A stretch of DNA of 64,000 bases from Prosapia bicincta (taxonomy: Eukaryota; Arthropoda; Insecta; Hemiptera; Cercopidae), in assembly GCA_036971475.1 (NCBI GenBank), contig JBAIZL010000010.1, positions 13,910,514 through 13,974,513 on the forward strand, read 5' to 3'. The position numbers and the translations under genes are program-made. A model generated the notes under the pieces. The model searched no databases, had not been told where the DNA came from, and saw nothing but the letters and a program-made list of their open reading frames with translations. Position 1 is the first letter of the stretch, and every line of letters starts with the position of its first letter. Below are positions 44,931 through 62,500 of this stretch, one piece after another.

Positions 44931-47900
44931 CATGCATGTTAAATAAACCTGGGCATACATACAGAGTAAATAAACATTGGCATACATACATAAGAAAAAA
45001 CACGGGCATACATACATAGGAAATAAACACGGGCATACATACATAGGAAATAAACACGGGCATACATACATAGGAAAGAAACACGGGAATACATACATAG
45101 GGAATAAACACGGGCATACATACATACGAGATAAACACGGGCATACATACATAGCAAATAAACATGGGCATACATACATAGGAAATAAACAAGGGCATAC
45201 ATGCATGTTAATTAAACCTGGGCATACATAAATAGGAAATAAACCTGGGCATACATAAATAGGAAATAAACACGGGTATACATGCGTGTTAAATAAACCT
45301 GGGCATACATACAGAGTAAATAAACATTGACATACATACATAGGAAAAAAGCACGGGCATACATACATAGGAAATAAACACGGGAATACATACATAGGAA
45401 ATAAACACGGGCATACATACATACGAAACATACACGGGCATACATACATAGGAAATAAACACGGGCATACATACATAGGAAATAAATACGGGCATACATA
45501 CATAGGAAATAAACACGGGCATACATACATAGGAAATAAACACAGGCATACATACATAGGAAATAAACACGGGCATACATAGATAGGAAATAACCACGGG
45601 CATACATACATAGGAAATAAACACGGGCATACATACATAGTAAATAAACACAGGCATACATACATAGGAAATAAACACGGGCATACATACATAGGAAATA
45701 AACACGGGCATACATCCATAGGAAATAAACATAGGCATACATGTATGTTAAATGAACCTGGGCATACATACATAGGAAATAAACACGGGCATATATACAT
45801 AGTAAATAAACACGGGCATACATGCATGTTAGATAAACTTGGGCATACATACATAGGAAGTGAACCTGGGCATACATACATAGGAAATAACCACGGGCAT
45901 ACATACATAGGAAATAAACATAGGCATACATGCATATTAAATGAACCTGAGCATACATGCATGTTAGATAAACTTGGGCATACATACATAGGAAATGAAC
46001 CTGGGCATACATACATAGGAAATAATCACGGGCATACATACATAGGAAATAAACACGGGCATATATACATAGTAAATAAACACGATCATACATACATAGG
46101 AAATAAACACGGGCATATATAAATAGTAAATAAACACGGGCATACATGCATGTTTGATAAACTTGGGCATACATACATAGGAAATGAACCTGGGCATACA
46201 TACATAGGAAATAATCACAGGCATACATACATAGGAAATAAACACGGGCATATATACATAGTAAATAAACACGGGCATACATACATAGGAAATAAACACG
46301 GGCATAAATACATAGGAAATAAACCCGGGCATACATGCATGTTAAATAAACCCTGGGCATACAAACATAGGAAAAAAACACGGCCATACATATATAGGAA
46401 ATTAGACGGGCATACATACATAGTAAATAAACACGGGCATACATACACAGGAAATAAACACGGGCATACATACATAGTAAATAAACACGAGCATACATAC
46501 ATAGTAAATAAACACGGGCATACATGCATGTTAAATAAACTTGGGCATACATACATAGGAAATAAACATTGACATACATACATAGGAAATAAACACGAGC
46601 ATACATACATAGTAAATAAACACGGTCCTACATGCATGTTAAATAAACCTGGGCATACATACAGAGTAATTAAACATTGGCATACATACATAGGAAAAAA
46701 ACACGGGCATACATACATAGGAAATAAACACGGGCATACATACATAGGAAATAAACACGGGCATACATACATAGGAAATAAACACGGGAATACATACATA
46801 GGGAATAAACACGGGCATACATACATACGAAATAAACACTTGCATACATACATAGTAAATAAACATGGTCATACATACATAGGAAATAAACACGGGCATA
46901 CATGCATGTTAATTAAACCTGGGCATACATAAATATCAAATAAACGTGGGCATACATAAATAGGAATTAAACACGGGTATACATGCGTGTTAAATAAACC
47001 TGGGCATACATACAGAGTAAATAAACATTGGCATACATACATAGGAAAAAAACACGGGCATACATACATAGGAAATAAACACGGGTATACATGCATGTTA
47101 AATAAACATGGGCATACATACATAGGAAATAAACACGGGCATACATACATAGGAAATAAACACGAGCATATATACATAGTAAATAAACACGGGCATACAT
47201 ACATAGGAAATAAACACGGGCATACATACATAGTAAATAAACACGGGCATACATACATAGGAAATAAACACGGGCATACATACATAGGAAATAAACACGG
47301 GCATATATACATAGGAAATAAACACGGGCATACATACATAGTAAATAAACACGGGCATACATACATAGGAAATAAACACTGGCATACATACATAGTAAAT
47401 AAACACGGGCATACATACATAGGAAATAAACACGGGCATACATACATAGTAATTAAACACGGGCATACATACATAGGAAATAAACAAGGGCATACATACA
47501 TAGTAAATAAACACGGGCATACATACATAGTAAATAAACACGGGCATACATACATAGGAAATAATCACGGGCATACATACATAGTAAATAAACACGGGCA
47601 TACATACATAGGAAATAAACACGGGCATACATACATAGTAAATAAACACGGGCATACATACATAGGAAATAAACAAGGGCATACATAAATAGTAAATAAA
47701 CACGGGCATACATACATAGGAAATAAACAGGGGCATACATACATAGGAAATAAACACGGGCATATATACATAGGAAATAAACACGAGCATATATAAATAG
47801 TAAATAAACACGGGCATACATACATAGGAAATAAACATGGGCATATATACATAGGAAATAAACACGGGCATACATACATAGGAAATAAACACGGGCATAC

Positions 47901-50900
47901 ATACATAGGAAATAAACCCGAGCATATATACATTGTAAATAAACACTAGCATACATACATAGGAAATAAACACGGGCATACATACATAGGAAATAAACAC
48001 GGGCATATATACATAGGAAATAAACACGAGCATATATACATAGTAAATAAACACGGGCATACATACATAGGAAATAAACATGGGCATATATACATAGGAA
48101 ATAAACACAGGCATACATACATAGGAAATAAACACGGGCATACATACATAGGAAATAAACCCGAGCAAATATACATTGTAAATAAACACGGGCATACATA
48201 CATAGGAAATAAACACGGGCATACATACATAGTAAATAAACACGGGCATACATACATGGTAAATAAACCCGAGCATATATACATAGGAAATAAACACGGG
48301 AATACATACATAGGGAATAAACACGGGGATATATACATACGAAATAAACACGGGCATACATACATAGTAAATAAACATGGTCATACATACATAGGAAATA
48401 AACACGGGCATACATGCATGTTAATTAAACCTGGGCATACATAAATAGGAAATAAACCTGGGCATACATGAATAGGAAATAAACACGGGTATACATGCGT
48501 GTTAAATAAACCTGGGCATACATACAGAGTAAATAAACATTGGCATACATACATAGGAAAAAAAGAAGGGCATACATACATAGGAAATAAACCCGGGTAT
48601 ACATGCATGTTAAATAAACATGGGCATACATACATAGGAAATAAACACGGGCATACATACATAGGAAATAAACACGAGCATATATACATAGTAAATAAAC
48701 ACGGGCATACATACATAGGAAATAAACACGGGCATATATACATAGGAAATAAACACGGGCATACATACATAGGAAATATACACGGGCATACATACATATG
48801 AAATAAACACGGGCATACATACATAGGAAGAAAAACACGGGCATATATACATAGTAAATAAAAACGGGCATACATACATAGGAAATAAACACGGGCATAC
48901 ATGCATGTTAAATAAACCTGAGCATACATTCATAGGAAATAAACACGGGCATACATAAATAGGAAAAAACACGGGTATACATGCGTGTTAAATAAACCTG
49001 GGCATACATACAGAGTAAATAAACACGGGCATACATACATAGGAAATAAACACGGGCATACATACATAGGAAATAAACACGGGCATACATACATAGGAAA
49101 TAGACACGGGCATACATACATAGGAAATAAGCACGGGCATACATACATAGGGAATAAACACGGGCATACATACATAGTAAATAAACACGGGCATACATGC
49201 ATGTTAAATAAACAGGAGGATACATACATAGGAAATAAACACAGGCATACATACATAGGAAATAAACACGGGCATACATACATTGTAAATAAACACGGGC
49301 ATACATACATAGGAAATAAACATGCGCATACATACATAGGAAATAAACACGGGCATAAATACATAGGAAATAAACCCGGGCATACATGCATGTTAAATAA
49401 ACCCTGGGCATACAAACATAGGAAAAAAACACGGCCATACATACATAGGAAATTAGACGGGCATACATACATAGTAAATAAACACGGGCATACATACACA
49501 GGAAATAAACACGGGAATACATACATAGTAAATAAACACGAGCATACATACATAGTAAATAAACACGGGCATACATGCATGTTAAATAAACCTGGGCATA
49601 CATACAGAGTAAATAAACATTGGCATACATACATAATAAAAAACACGCACATACATACATAGGAAATAAACACGGGCATACATAAATAGGAAATAAACCT
49701 GGGCATACATAAATAGGAAATAAACACGGGTATACATGCGTGTTAAATAAACCTGGGCATACATACAGAGTAAATAAACATTGACATACATACATAGGAA
49801 AAAAACACGGGCTTACATACATAGGAAATAAACACGGGCATTCATACATAGGAAAAAAAATACGGGCATACATACATAGGAAATAAACACGGGAATACAT
49901 ACATAGGAAATAAACACGAGCATATATACATAGTAAATAAACACGGGCATACATACATAGGAAATAAACACGGGCATATATACATAGGAAATAAACACGG
50001 GCATACATACATAGGAAATAAACACGGGCATATATACATAGTAAATAAACACGGGCATACATACATAGGAAATAAACACGGGCATATATACATAGTAAAT
50101 AAACACGGGCATACATGCATGTTAGATAAACTTGGGCATACATACATAGGAAATGAACCTGGGCATACATACATAGGAAATAATCACGGGCATACATACA
50201 TAGGAAATAAACACGGGCATGTATACATAGTAAATAAACACGGGCATACATACATAGGAAATAAACACGGGCATATATACATAGTAAATAAACATCAGCA
50301 TACATGCATGTTAAATAAACCTGGGCATACATACATAGGAAATGAACACGGGCATTTATACATAGGAAATAAAACACGGGCTTATATACATAGTAAATAA
50401 ACACGGGCATACATGCATGTTAAATAAACCTGGGCATACATTCATAGGAAATAAACACGGCCATACATACATAGGAAATAAACACGGTCATACATTCATA
50501 GGAAATAAACATGGGCATATATACATAGGAAATAAACACGGGCATACATACATAGGAAATAAACACGGGCATACATACATAGGAAATAAACCCGAGCAAA
50601 TATACATTGTAAATAAACACGGGAATACATACATAGGAAATAAACACGGGCATACATACATAGTAAATAAACACGGGCATACATACATGGTAAATAAACC
50701 CGAGCATATATACATAGGAAATAAACACGGGAATACATACATAGGGAATAAACACGGGCATACATACATACGAAATAAACACGGGCATACATACATAGTA
50801 AATAAACATGGTCATACATACATAGGAAATAAACACGGGCATACATGCATGTTAATTAAACCTGGGCATACATAAATAGGAAATAAACCTGGGCATACAT

Positions 50901-52069
50901 AAATACTAAATAAACACGGGTATACATGCGTGTTAAATAAACCTGGGCATACATACAGAGTAAATAAACATTGGCATACATACATAGGAAAAAAACAAGG
51001 GCATACATACATAGGAAATAAACACGGGTATACATGCATGTTAAATAAACATGGGCATACATACATAGGAAATAAACACGGGCATACATACATAGGAAAT
51101 AAACACGAGCATATATACATAGTAAATAAACACGGGCATACATACATAGGAAATAAACACGGGCATATATACATAGGAATTAACACGGGCATACATACAT
51201 AGGAAATATACACGGGCATACATACATATGAAATAAACACGGGCATACATACATAGGAAGAAAAACACGGGCATATATACATAGTAAATAAAAACGGGCA
51301 TACATACATAGGAAATAAACACGGGCATACATGCATGTTAAATAAACCTGAGCATACATTCATAGGAAATAAACACGGGCATACATAAATAGGAAAAAAC
51401 ACGGGTATACATGCGTGTTAAATAAACCTGGGCATACATACAGAGTAAATAAACACGGGCATACATACATAGCCAATAAACACGGGCATACATATTAGGA
51501 AATAAACACGGGCATACATACATAGGAAATAAACACGGGCATACATACATAGGAAATAAGCACGGGCATACATACATAGGGAATAAACACGGGCATACAT
51601 ACATAGTAAATAAACACGGGCATACATACATAGGAAATAAACACGGGCATACATACATTGTAAATAAACACGGGCATACATACATAGGAAATAAACATGC
51701 GCATACATACATAGGAAATAAACACTGGCATATATACATAGTAAATAAACACGGACATACATACATAGGAAATAAACACGGGCATACATGCATTTTAAAA
51801 AAAACCTGTGCATACATACATAGGAAATAAACACGGGCATAAATACATAGGAAATAAACCCGGGCATACATGCATGTTAAATAAACCCTGGGCATACAAA
51901 CATAGGAAAAAAACACGGCCATACATACATAGGAAATTAGACGGGCATACATACATAGTAAATAAACACGGGCATACATACACAGGAAATAAACACGGGA
52001 ATACATACATAGTAAATAAACACGAGCATACATACATAGTAAATAAACACGGGCATACATGCATGTTAA

Positions 52070-52950
52070 ATAAACCTGGGCATACATACAGAGTAAATAA
52101 ACATTGGCATACATACATAAGAAAAAACACGGGCATACATACATAGGAAATAAACACGGGCATACATACATAGGAAATAAACACGGGCATACATACATAG
52201 GAAATAAACACGGGAATACATACATAGGGAATAAACACGGGCATACATACATACGAAATAATCACGGGCATACATACATAGCAAATAAACATGGGCATAC
52301 ATACATAGTAAATAAACATTGGCATACATACATAAGAAAAAACACGGGCATACATACATAGGAAATAATCACGGGCATACATACATAGCAAATAAACCTG
52401 GGCATACATACAGAGTAAATAAACATTGGCATACATACATAAGAAAAAACACGGGCATACATACATAGGAAATAAACACGGGCATACATACATAGGAAAT
52501 AAACACGGGCATACATACATAGGAAATAATCACGGGCATACATACATAGCAAATAAACCTGGGCATACATACAGAGTAAATAAACATTGGCATACATACA
52601 TAAGAAAAAACACGGGCATACATACATACGAAATAATCACGGGCATACATACATAGCAAATAAACCTGGGCATACATACAGAGTAAATAAACATTGGCAT
52701 ACATACATAAGAAAAAACACGGGCATACATACATAGGAAATAAACACGGGCATACATACATAGGAAATAAACACGGGCATACATACATAGGAAATAAACA
52801 CGGGAATACATACATAGGGAATAAACACGGGCATACATACATACGAAATAATCACGGGCATACATACATAGCAAATAAACATGGGCATACATACATAGGA
52901 AATAAACAAGGGCATACATGCATGTTAATTAAACCTGGGCATACGTAAAT
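52070..52950 (+). repeat. Short-period ladder of 107, 161 and 215 bp
   Basis: ACATTGGCATACATACATAA followed by GAAAAAACACGGGC starts at 52101, 52316, 52423, 52584 and 52691. Spacings are 215, 107, 161 and 107 bp, that is 8, 4, 6 and 4 units each minus one base. The missing base is always in the GAAAAAACACGGGC unit (26 bp). This is the finest-grained higher-order structure in the window and looks recent. Confidence 0.88.
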
Positions 52951-53759
52951 AGGAAATAAACCTGGGCATACATAAATAGGAAATAAACACGGGTATACAT
53001 GCGTGTTAAATAAACCTGGGCATACATACAGAGTAAATAAACATTGACATACATACATAGGAAAAAAACACGGGCATACATACATAAGAAATAAACACGG
53101 GCATTCATACATAGGAAAAAAAACACGGGCATACATACATAGGAAATAAACACGGGCATACATACATAGGGAATAAACACGGGCATACATACATACGAAA
53201 CATACACGGGCATACATACATAGGAAATAAACACGGGTATACACGCGTGTTAAATAAACCTGGGCATACATACATAGCAAATAAACCTGGGCATACATAC
53301 AGAGTAAATAAACAAGGGCATACATACATAGGAAATAAACACGGGCATACATACATAGGAAATAAACACGGGTATACATACATAGGAAATAAACCTGGGC
53401 ATACATACAGAGTAAATAAACAAGGGCATACATACATAGGAAATAAACACGGGCATACATACATAGGAAATAATCACGGGCATACATACATAGCAAATAA
53501 ACCTGGGCATACATACAGAGTAAATAAACAAGGGCATACATACATAGGAAATAAACACGGGCATACATACATAGGAAATAAACACGGGTATACACGCGTG
53601 TTAAATAAACCTGGGCATACATACAGAGTAAATAAACATTGACATACATACATAGGAAAAAAGCACGGGCATACATACATAGGAAATAAACACGGGAATA
53701 CATATATAGGAAATAAACACGGGCATACATACATACGAAACATACACGGGCATACATAC

Positions 53760-56560
53760 ATAGGAAATAAACACGGGCATACATACATAGGAAATAAACA
53801 CGGGCATACATACATAGGAAATAAACATAGGCATACACGCATGTTAAATGAACCTGAGCATACATACATAGGAAATAAACACGGGCATACATACATAGGA
53901 AATAAACATAGGCATACATGCATGATAAATGAACCTGGGCATACATGCATGTTAGATAAACTTGGGCATACATACATAGGAAATGAACCTGGGCATACAT
54001 ACATAGGAAATAATCACGGGCATACATACATAGGAAATAAACACGGGCATATATACATAGTAAATAAACACGGGCATACATACATAGGAAATAAACACGG
54101 GCATATATACATAGTAAATAAACACGGGCATACATGCATGTTAGATAAACTTGGGCATACATACATAGGAAATGAACCTGGGCATACATACATAGGAAAT
54201 AATCACGGGCATACATACATAGGAAATAAACACGGGCATATATACATAGTAAATAAACACGGGCATACATACATAGGAAATAAACACGGGCATATATACA
54301 TAGTAAATAAACACCAGCATACATGCATGTTAAATAAACCTGGGCATACATACATAGGAAATGAACACGGGCATTTATACATAGGAAATAAAACACGGGC
54401 TTATATACATAGTAAATAAACACGGGCATACATGCTTGTTAAATAAACCTGGGCATACATACATAAGAAATAAACACGGCCATACATACATAGGAAATAA
54501 ACACGGTCATACATACATAGGAAATAAACATGGGCATATATACATAGGAAATAAACACGGGCATACATTTATAGGAAATAAACACGGGCATACATACATA
54601 GGAAATAAACCCGAGCAAATATACATTGTAAATAAACACGGGCATACATACATAGGAAATAAACACGGGCATACATACATAGTAAATAAACACGGGCATA
54701 CATACATGGTAAATAAACCCGAGCATATATACATAGGAAATAAACACGGGAATACATACATAGGGAATAAACACGGGCATACATACATACGAAATAAACA
54801 CGGGCATACATACATAGTAAATAAACATGGTCATACATACATAGGAAATAAACACGGGCATACATGCATGTTAATTAAACCTGGGCATACATAAATAGGA
54901 AATAAACCTGGGCATACATAAATAGGAAATAAACACGGGTATACATGCGTGTTAAATAAACCTGGGCATACATACAGAGTAAATAAACATTGGCATACAT
55001 ACATAGGAAAAAAAAAGGGCATACATACATAGGAAATAAACACGGGTATACATGCATGTTAAATAAACATGGGCATACATACATAGGAAATAAACACGGG
55101 CATACATACATAGGAAATAAACACGAGCATATATACATAGTAAATAAACACGGGCATACATACATAGGAAATAAACACGGGCATATATACATAGGAAATA
55201 AACACGGGCATACATACATAGGAAATATACACGGGCATACATACATATGAAATAAACACGGGCATACATACATAGGAAGAAAAACACGGGCATATATACA
55301 TAGGAAATAAACACGGGCATACATACATAGGAAATAAACACGGGCATACATACATAGGAAATAAACATAGGCATACATGCATGTTAAATGAACCTGAGCA
55401 TACATACATAGGAAATAAACACGGGCATACATACATAGGAAATAAACATAGGCATACATGCATGATAAATGAACCTGGGCATACATGCATGTTAGATAAA
55501 CTTGGGCATACATACATAGGAAATGAACCTGGGCATACATACATAGGAAATAATCACGGGCATACATACATAGGAAATAAACACGGGCATATATACATAG
55601 TAAATAAACACGGGCATACATACATAGGAAATAAACACGGGCATATATACATAGTAAATAAACACGGGCATACATGCATGTTAGATAAACTTGGGCATAC
55701 ATACATAGGAAATGAACCTGGGCATACATACATAGGAAATAATCACGGGCATACATACATAGGAAATAAACACGGGCATATATACATAGTAAATAAACAC
55801 GGGCATACATACATAGGAAATAAACACGGGCATATATACATAGTAAATAAACACCAGCATACATGCATGTTAAATAAACCTGGGCATACATACATAGGAA
55901 ATGAACCCGGGCATTTATACATAGGAAATAAAACACGGGCTTATATACATAGTAAATAAACACGGGCATACATGCATGTTAAATAAACCTGGGCATACAT
56001 ACATAGGAAATAAACACGGCCATACATACATAGGAAATAAACACGGTCATACATACATAGGAAATAAACATGGGCATATATACATAGGAAATAAACACGG
56101 GCATACATACATAGGAAATAAACACGGGCATACATACATAAGAAATAAACCCGAGCAAATATACATTGTAAATAAACACGGGCATACATACATAGGAAAT
56201 AAACACGGGCATACATACATAGTAAATAAACACGGGCATACATACATGGTAAATAAACCCGAGCATATATACATAGGAAATAAACACGGGAATACATACA
56301 TAGGGAATAAACATGGGCATACATACATACGAAATAAACACGGGCATACATACATAGTAAATAAACATGGTCATACATACATAGGAAATAAACACGGGCA
56401 TACATGCATGTTAATTAAACCTGGGCATACATAAATAGGAAATAAACCTGGGCATACATAAATAGGAAATAAACACGGGTATACATGCGTGTTAAATAAA
56501 CCTGGGCATACATACAGAGTAAATAAACATTGGCATACATACATAGGAAAAAAACAAGGG
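53760..56560 (+). repeat. 1,540-bp tandem duplication
   Basis: ATGTTAAATGAACCTGAGC starts at 53841 and 55381, and CATGATAAATGAACCTGG at 53921 and 55461. Both pairs are 1,540 bp apart (57 units plus 1 base). Unit order agrees from about 53,760/55,300 to about 55,010/56,550. The CATGATAAATGAACC module occurs again at 58944 and 61376. Confidence 0.9.
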
Positions 56561-59500
56561 CATACATACATAGGAAATATACACGGACATACATACATAT
56601 GAAATAAACACGGGCATACATACATAGGACGAAAAACACGGGCATATATACATAGTAAATAAAAACGGGCATACATACATAGGAAATAAACACGGGCATA
56701 CATGCATGTTAAATAAACCTGAGCATACATTCATAGGAAATAAACACGGGCATACATAAAAAGGAAAAAACACGGGTATACATGCGTGTTAAATAAACCT
56801 GGGCATACATACAGAGTAAATAAACACGGGCATACATACATAGGAAATAAACACGGGCATACATACATAGGAAATAAAAACGGGCATACATACATAGGAA
56901 ATAAACACGGGCATACATACATAGGAAATAAGCACGGGCATACATACATAGGGAATAAACACGGGCATACATACATAGGAAATAAACACGGGCATACATA
57001 CATAGGAAATAAACACGGGCATACATACATAGGAAATAAACACGGGCATACATACATAGGAAATAAACACGGGCATACATACATAGGAAATAAGCACGGG
57101 CATACATACATAGGGAATAAACACGGGCATACATACATAGCAAAAAAACACGGGCATACATACATAGGAAATAAACACGGGCATACATACATAGGAAATA
57201 AGCACGGGCATACATACATAGGGAATAAACACGGGCATACATACATAGTAAATAAACACGGGCATACATGCATTTTAAATAAACAGGAGGATACATACAT
57301 AGGAAATAAACACAGGCATACATACATAGGAAATAAACACGGGCATACATACATAGGAAATAAACACGGGCATACATACATAGGAAATAAACACTGGCAT
57401 ATATACATAGTAAATAAACACGGACATACATACATAGGAAATAAACACGGGCATACATGCATTTTAAAAAAAACCTGTGCATACATACATAGGAAATAAA
57501 CACGGGCATAAATACATAGGAAATAAACCTGGGCATACATGCATGTTAAATAAACCCTGGGCATACAAACATAGGAAAAAAACACGGCCATACATACATA
57601 GGAAATTAGACGGGCATACATACATAGTAAATAAACACGGGCATACATACACAGGAAATAAACACGGGAATACATACATAGTAAATAAACACGAGCATAC
57701 ATACATAGTAAATAAACACGGGCATACGTGCATGTTAATTAAACCTGGGCATACATACAGAGTAAATAAACATTGGCATACATACATAAGAAAAAACACG
57801 GGCATACATACATAGGAAATAAACACGGGCATACATACATAGGAAATAAACACGGGCATACATACATAGGAAATAAACACGGGAATACATACATAGGGAA
57901 TAAACACGGGCATACATACATAGGAAATAAACACGGGCATACATACATAGGAAATAAACACGGGAATACATACATAGGGAATAAACACGGGCATACATAC
58001 ATAGGGAATAAACACGGGCATACATACATAGGAAATAAACACGGGAATACATACATAGGAAATAAACACGGGCATACATACATAGGGAATAAACACAGGC
58101 ATACATACATAGGAAATAAACACGGGCATACATACATAGGAAATAAACACGGGAATACATACATAGGGAATAAACACGGGCATACATACATAGGGAATAA
58201 ACACAGGCATACATACATACGAAACATACACGGGCATACATGCATGTTAATTAAACCTGGGCATACGTAAATAGGAAATAAACCTGGGCATACATAAATA
58301 GGAAATAAACACGGGTATACATGCGTGTTAAATAAACCTGGGCATACATACAGAGTAAATAAACATTGACATACATACATAAGAAAAAACACGGGCATAC
58401 ATACATAGGAAATAAACACGGGCATACATACATAGGAAATAAACACGGGCATACATACATAGGAAATAAACACGGGAATACATACATAGGAAATAAACAC
58501 GGGCATACATACATAGCAAATAAACATGGGCATACATACATAGGAAATAAACAAGGGCATACATGCATAGGAAATAAACACGGGCATACATACATAGGAA
58601 ATAAACACGGGTATACACGCGTGTTAAATAAACCTGGGCATACATACAGAGTAAATAAACATTGACATACATACATAGGAAAAAAGCACGGGCATACATA
58701 CATAGGAAATAAACACGGGAATACATATATAGGAAATAAACACGGGCATACATACATACGAAACATACACGGGCATACATACATAGGAAATAAACACGGG
58801 CATACATACATAGGAAATAAACACGGGCATACATACATAGGAAATAAACATAGGCATACATGCATGTTAAATGAACCTGAGCATACATACATAGGAAATA
58901 AACACGGGCATTCATACATAGGAAATAAACATAGGCATACATGCATGATAAATGAACCTGGGCATACATGCATGTTAGATAAACTTGGGCATACATACAT
59001 AGGAAATGAACCTGGGCATACATACATAGGAAATAATCACGGGCATACATACATAGGAAATAAACACGGGCATATATACATAGTAAATAAACACGGGCAT
59101 ACATACATAGGAAATAAACACGAGCATATATACTTAGTAAATAAACACGGGCATACATGCATGTTAGATAAACTTGGGCATACATACATAGGAAATGAAC
59201 CTGGGCATACATACATAGGAAATAATCACGGGCATACATACATAGGAAATAAACACGGGCATATATAAATAGTAAATAAACACGGGCATACATACATAGG
59301 AAATAAACACGGGCATATATACATAGTAAATAAACACCAGCATACATGCATGTTAAATAAACCTGGGCATACATACATAGGAAATGAACACGGGCATTTA
59401 TACATAGGAAATAAAACACGGGCTTATATACATAGTAAATAAACACGGGCATACATGCATGTTAAATAAACCTGGGCATACATACAGAGTAAATAAACAT

Positions 59501-62500
59501 TGGCATACATACATAGGAAAAATACAAGGGCATACATACATAGGAAATAAACACGGGTATACATGCATGTTAAATAAACATGGGCATACATACATAGGAA
59601 ATAAACACGGGCATACATACATAGGAAATAAACACGGGCATATATACATAGGAAATAAACACGGGCATACATACATAGGAAATATACACGGGCATACATA
59701 CATATGAAATAAACACGGGCATACATACATAGGAAGAAAAACACGGGCATATATACATAGTAAATAAAAACGGGCATACATACATAGGAAATAAACACGG
59801 GCATACATGCATGTTAAATAAACCTGAGCATACATTCATAGGAAATAAACACGGGCATACATAAATAGGAAAAAACACGGGTATACATGCGTGTTAAATA
59901 AACCTGGGCATACATACAGAGTAAATAAACACGGGCATACATACATAGGAAATAAACACGGGCATACATACATAGGAAATAAACACGGGCATACATACAT
60001 AGGAAATAAACACGGGCATACATACATAGGAAATAATCACGGGCATACATACATAGGGAATAAACACGGGCATACATACATAGTAAATAAACACGGGCAT
60101 ACATGCATGTTAAATAAACAGGAGGATACATACATAGGAAATAAACACAGGCATACATACATAGGAAATAAACACGGGCATACATACATTGTAAATAAAC
60201 ACGGGCATACATACATAGGAAATAAACATGCGCATACATACATAGGAAATAAACACTGGCATATATACATAGTATATAAACACGGACATACATACATAGG
60301 AAATAAACACGGGCATACATGCATTTTAAAAAAAACCTGTGCATACATACATAGGAAATAAACACGGGCATAAATACATAGGAAATAAACCCGGGCATAC
60401 ATGCATGTTAAATAAACCCTGGGCATACAAACATAGGAAAAAAACACGGCCATACATACATAGGAAATTAGACGGGCATACATACATAGTAAATAAACAC
60501 GGGCATACATACACAGGAAATAAACACGGGAATACATACATAGTAAATAAATACGAGCATACATACATAGTAAATAAACACGGGCATACATGCATGTTAA
60601 ATAAACCTGGGCATACATACAGAGTAAATAAACATTGGCATACATACATAAGAAAAAACACGGGCATACATACATAGGAAATAAACACGGGCATACATAC
60701 ATAGGAAATAAACACGGGCATACATACATAGGGAATAAACACGGGCATACATACATAGGAAATAAACACGGGAATACATACATAGGGAATAAACACGGGC
60801 ATACATACATACGAAATAAACACGGGCATACATACATAGCAAATAAACATGGGCATACATACATAGGAAATAAACAAGGGCATACATGCATGTTAATTAA
60901 ACCTGGGCATACGTAAATAGGAAATAAACCTGGGCATACATAAATAGGAAATAAACACGGGTATACATGCGTGTTAAATAAACCTGGGCATACATACAGA
61001 GTAAATAAACATTGACATACATACATAGGAAAAAAACACGGGCATACATACATAAGAAATAAACACGGGCATTCATACATAGGAAAAAAAACACGGGCAT
61101 ACATACATAGGAAATAAACACGGGAATACATACATAGGAAATAAACACGGAAATACATACATAGGGAATAAACACGGGCATACATACATACGAAACATAC
61201 ACGGGCATACATACATAGGAAATAAACACGGGCATACATACATAGGAAATAAACACGGGCATACATACATAGGAAATAAACATAGGCATACATGCATGTT
61301 AAATGAACCTGGGCATACATACATAGGAAATAAACACGGGCATACATACATAGGAAATAAACATAGGCATACATGCATGATAAATGAACCTGGGCATACA
61401 TGCATGTTAGATAAACTTGGGCATACATACATAGGAAATGAACCTGGGCATACATACATAGGAAATAATCACGGGCATACATACATAGGAAATAAACACG
61501 GGCATATATACATAGTAAATAAACACGGGCATACATGCATGTTAGATAAACTTGGGCATACATACATAGGAAATGAACCTGGGCATACATAAATAGGAAA
61601 TAATCACGGGCATACATACATAGGAAATAAACACGGGCATATATACATAGTAAATAAACACGGGCATACATACATAGGAAATAAACACGGGCATATATAC
61701 ATAGTAAATAAACACCAGCATACATGCATGTTAAATAAACCTGGGCATACATACATAGGAAATGAACACGGGCATTTATACATAGGAAATAAAACACGGG
61801 CTTATATACATAGTAAATAAACACGGGCATACATGCATGTTAAATAAACCTGGGCATACATACATAGGAAATAAACACGGCCATACATACATAGGAAATA
61901 AACACGGTCATACATACATAGTAAATAAACACGGGCATACATGCATGTTAAATAAACCGGAGGATACATACATAGGAAATAAACACAGGCATACATACAT
62001 AGGAAATAAACACGGGCATATATACATAGTAAATAAACACGTGCATACATACATAGGTAATAAACACGGGCATATATACATACAAAAAAAACTTGGGCAT
62101 ACATACATAAGAAATAAACACGGGCAGATATACATAGTAAATAAACACGGGCATACATACATAGGAAATAAACACGGGCATATATACATAGTAAATAAAC
62201 ACGGGCATACATGCATGTTAAATAAACCTGGGCATACATACATAGGAAATAAACACGGGCATACATACATAGGAAATAAACACGAGCATATATACATAGT
62301 AAATAAACACAGGCATACATACATAGTAAATAAACACTGGCATATATACATAGTAAATAAACACGGGCATACATACATAGGAAATAATCACGGGCATACA
62401 TGCATTTTAAAAAAAAACCTAAGCATACATACATAGGAAATAAACACGGGCATAAATACATAGGAAATAAACCCGGGCATACATGCATGTTAAATAAACC

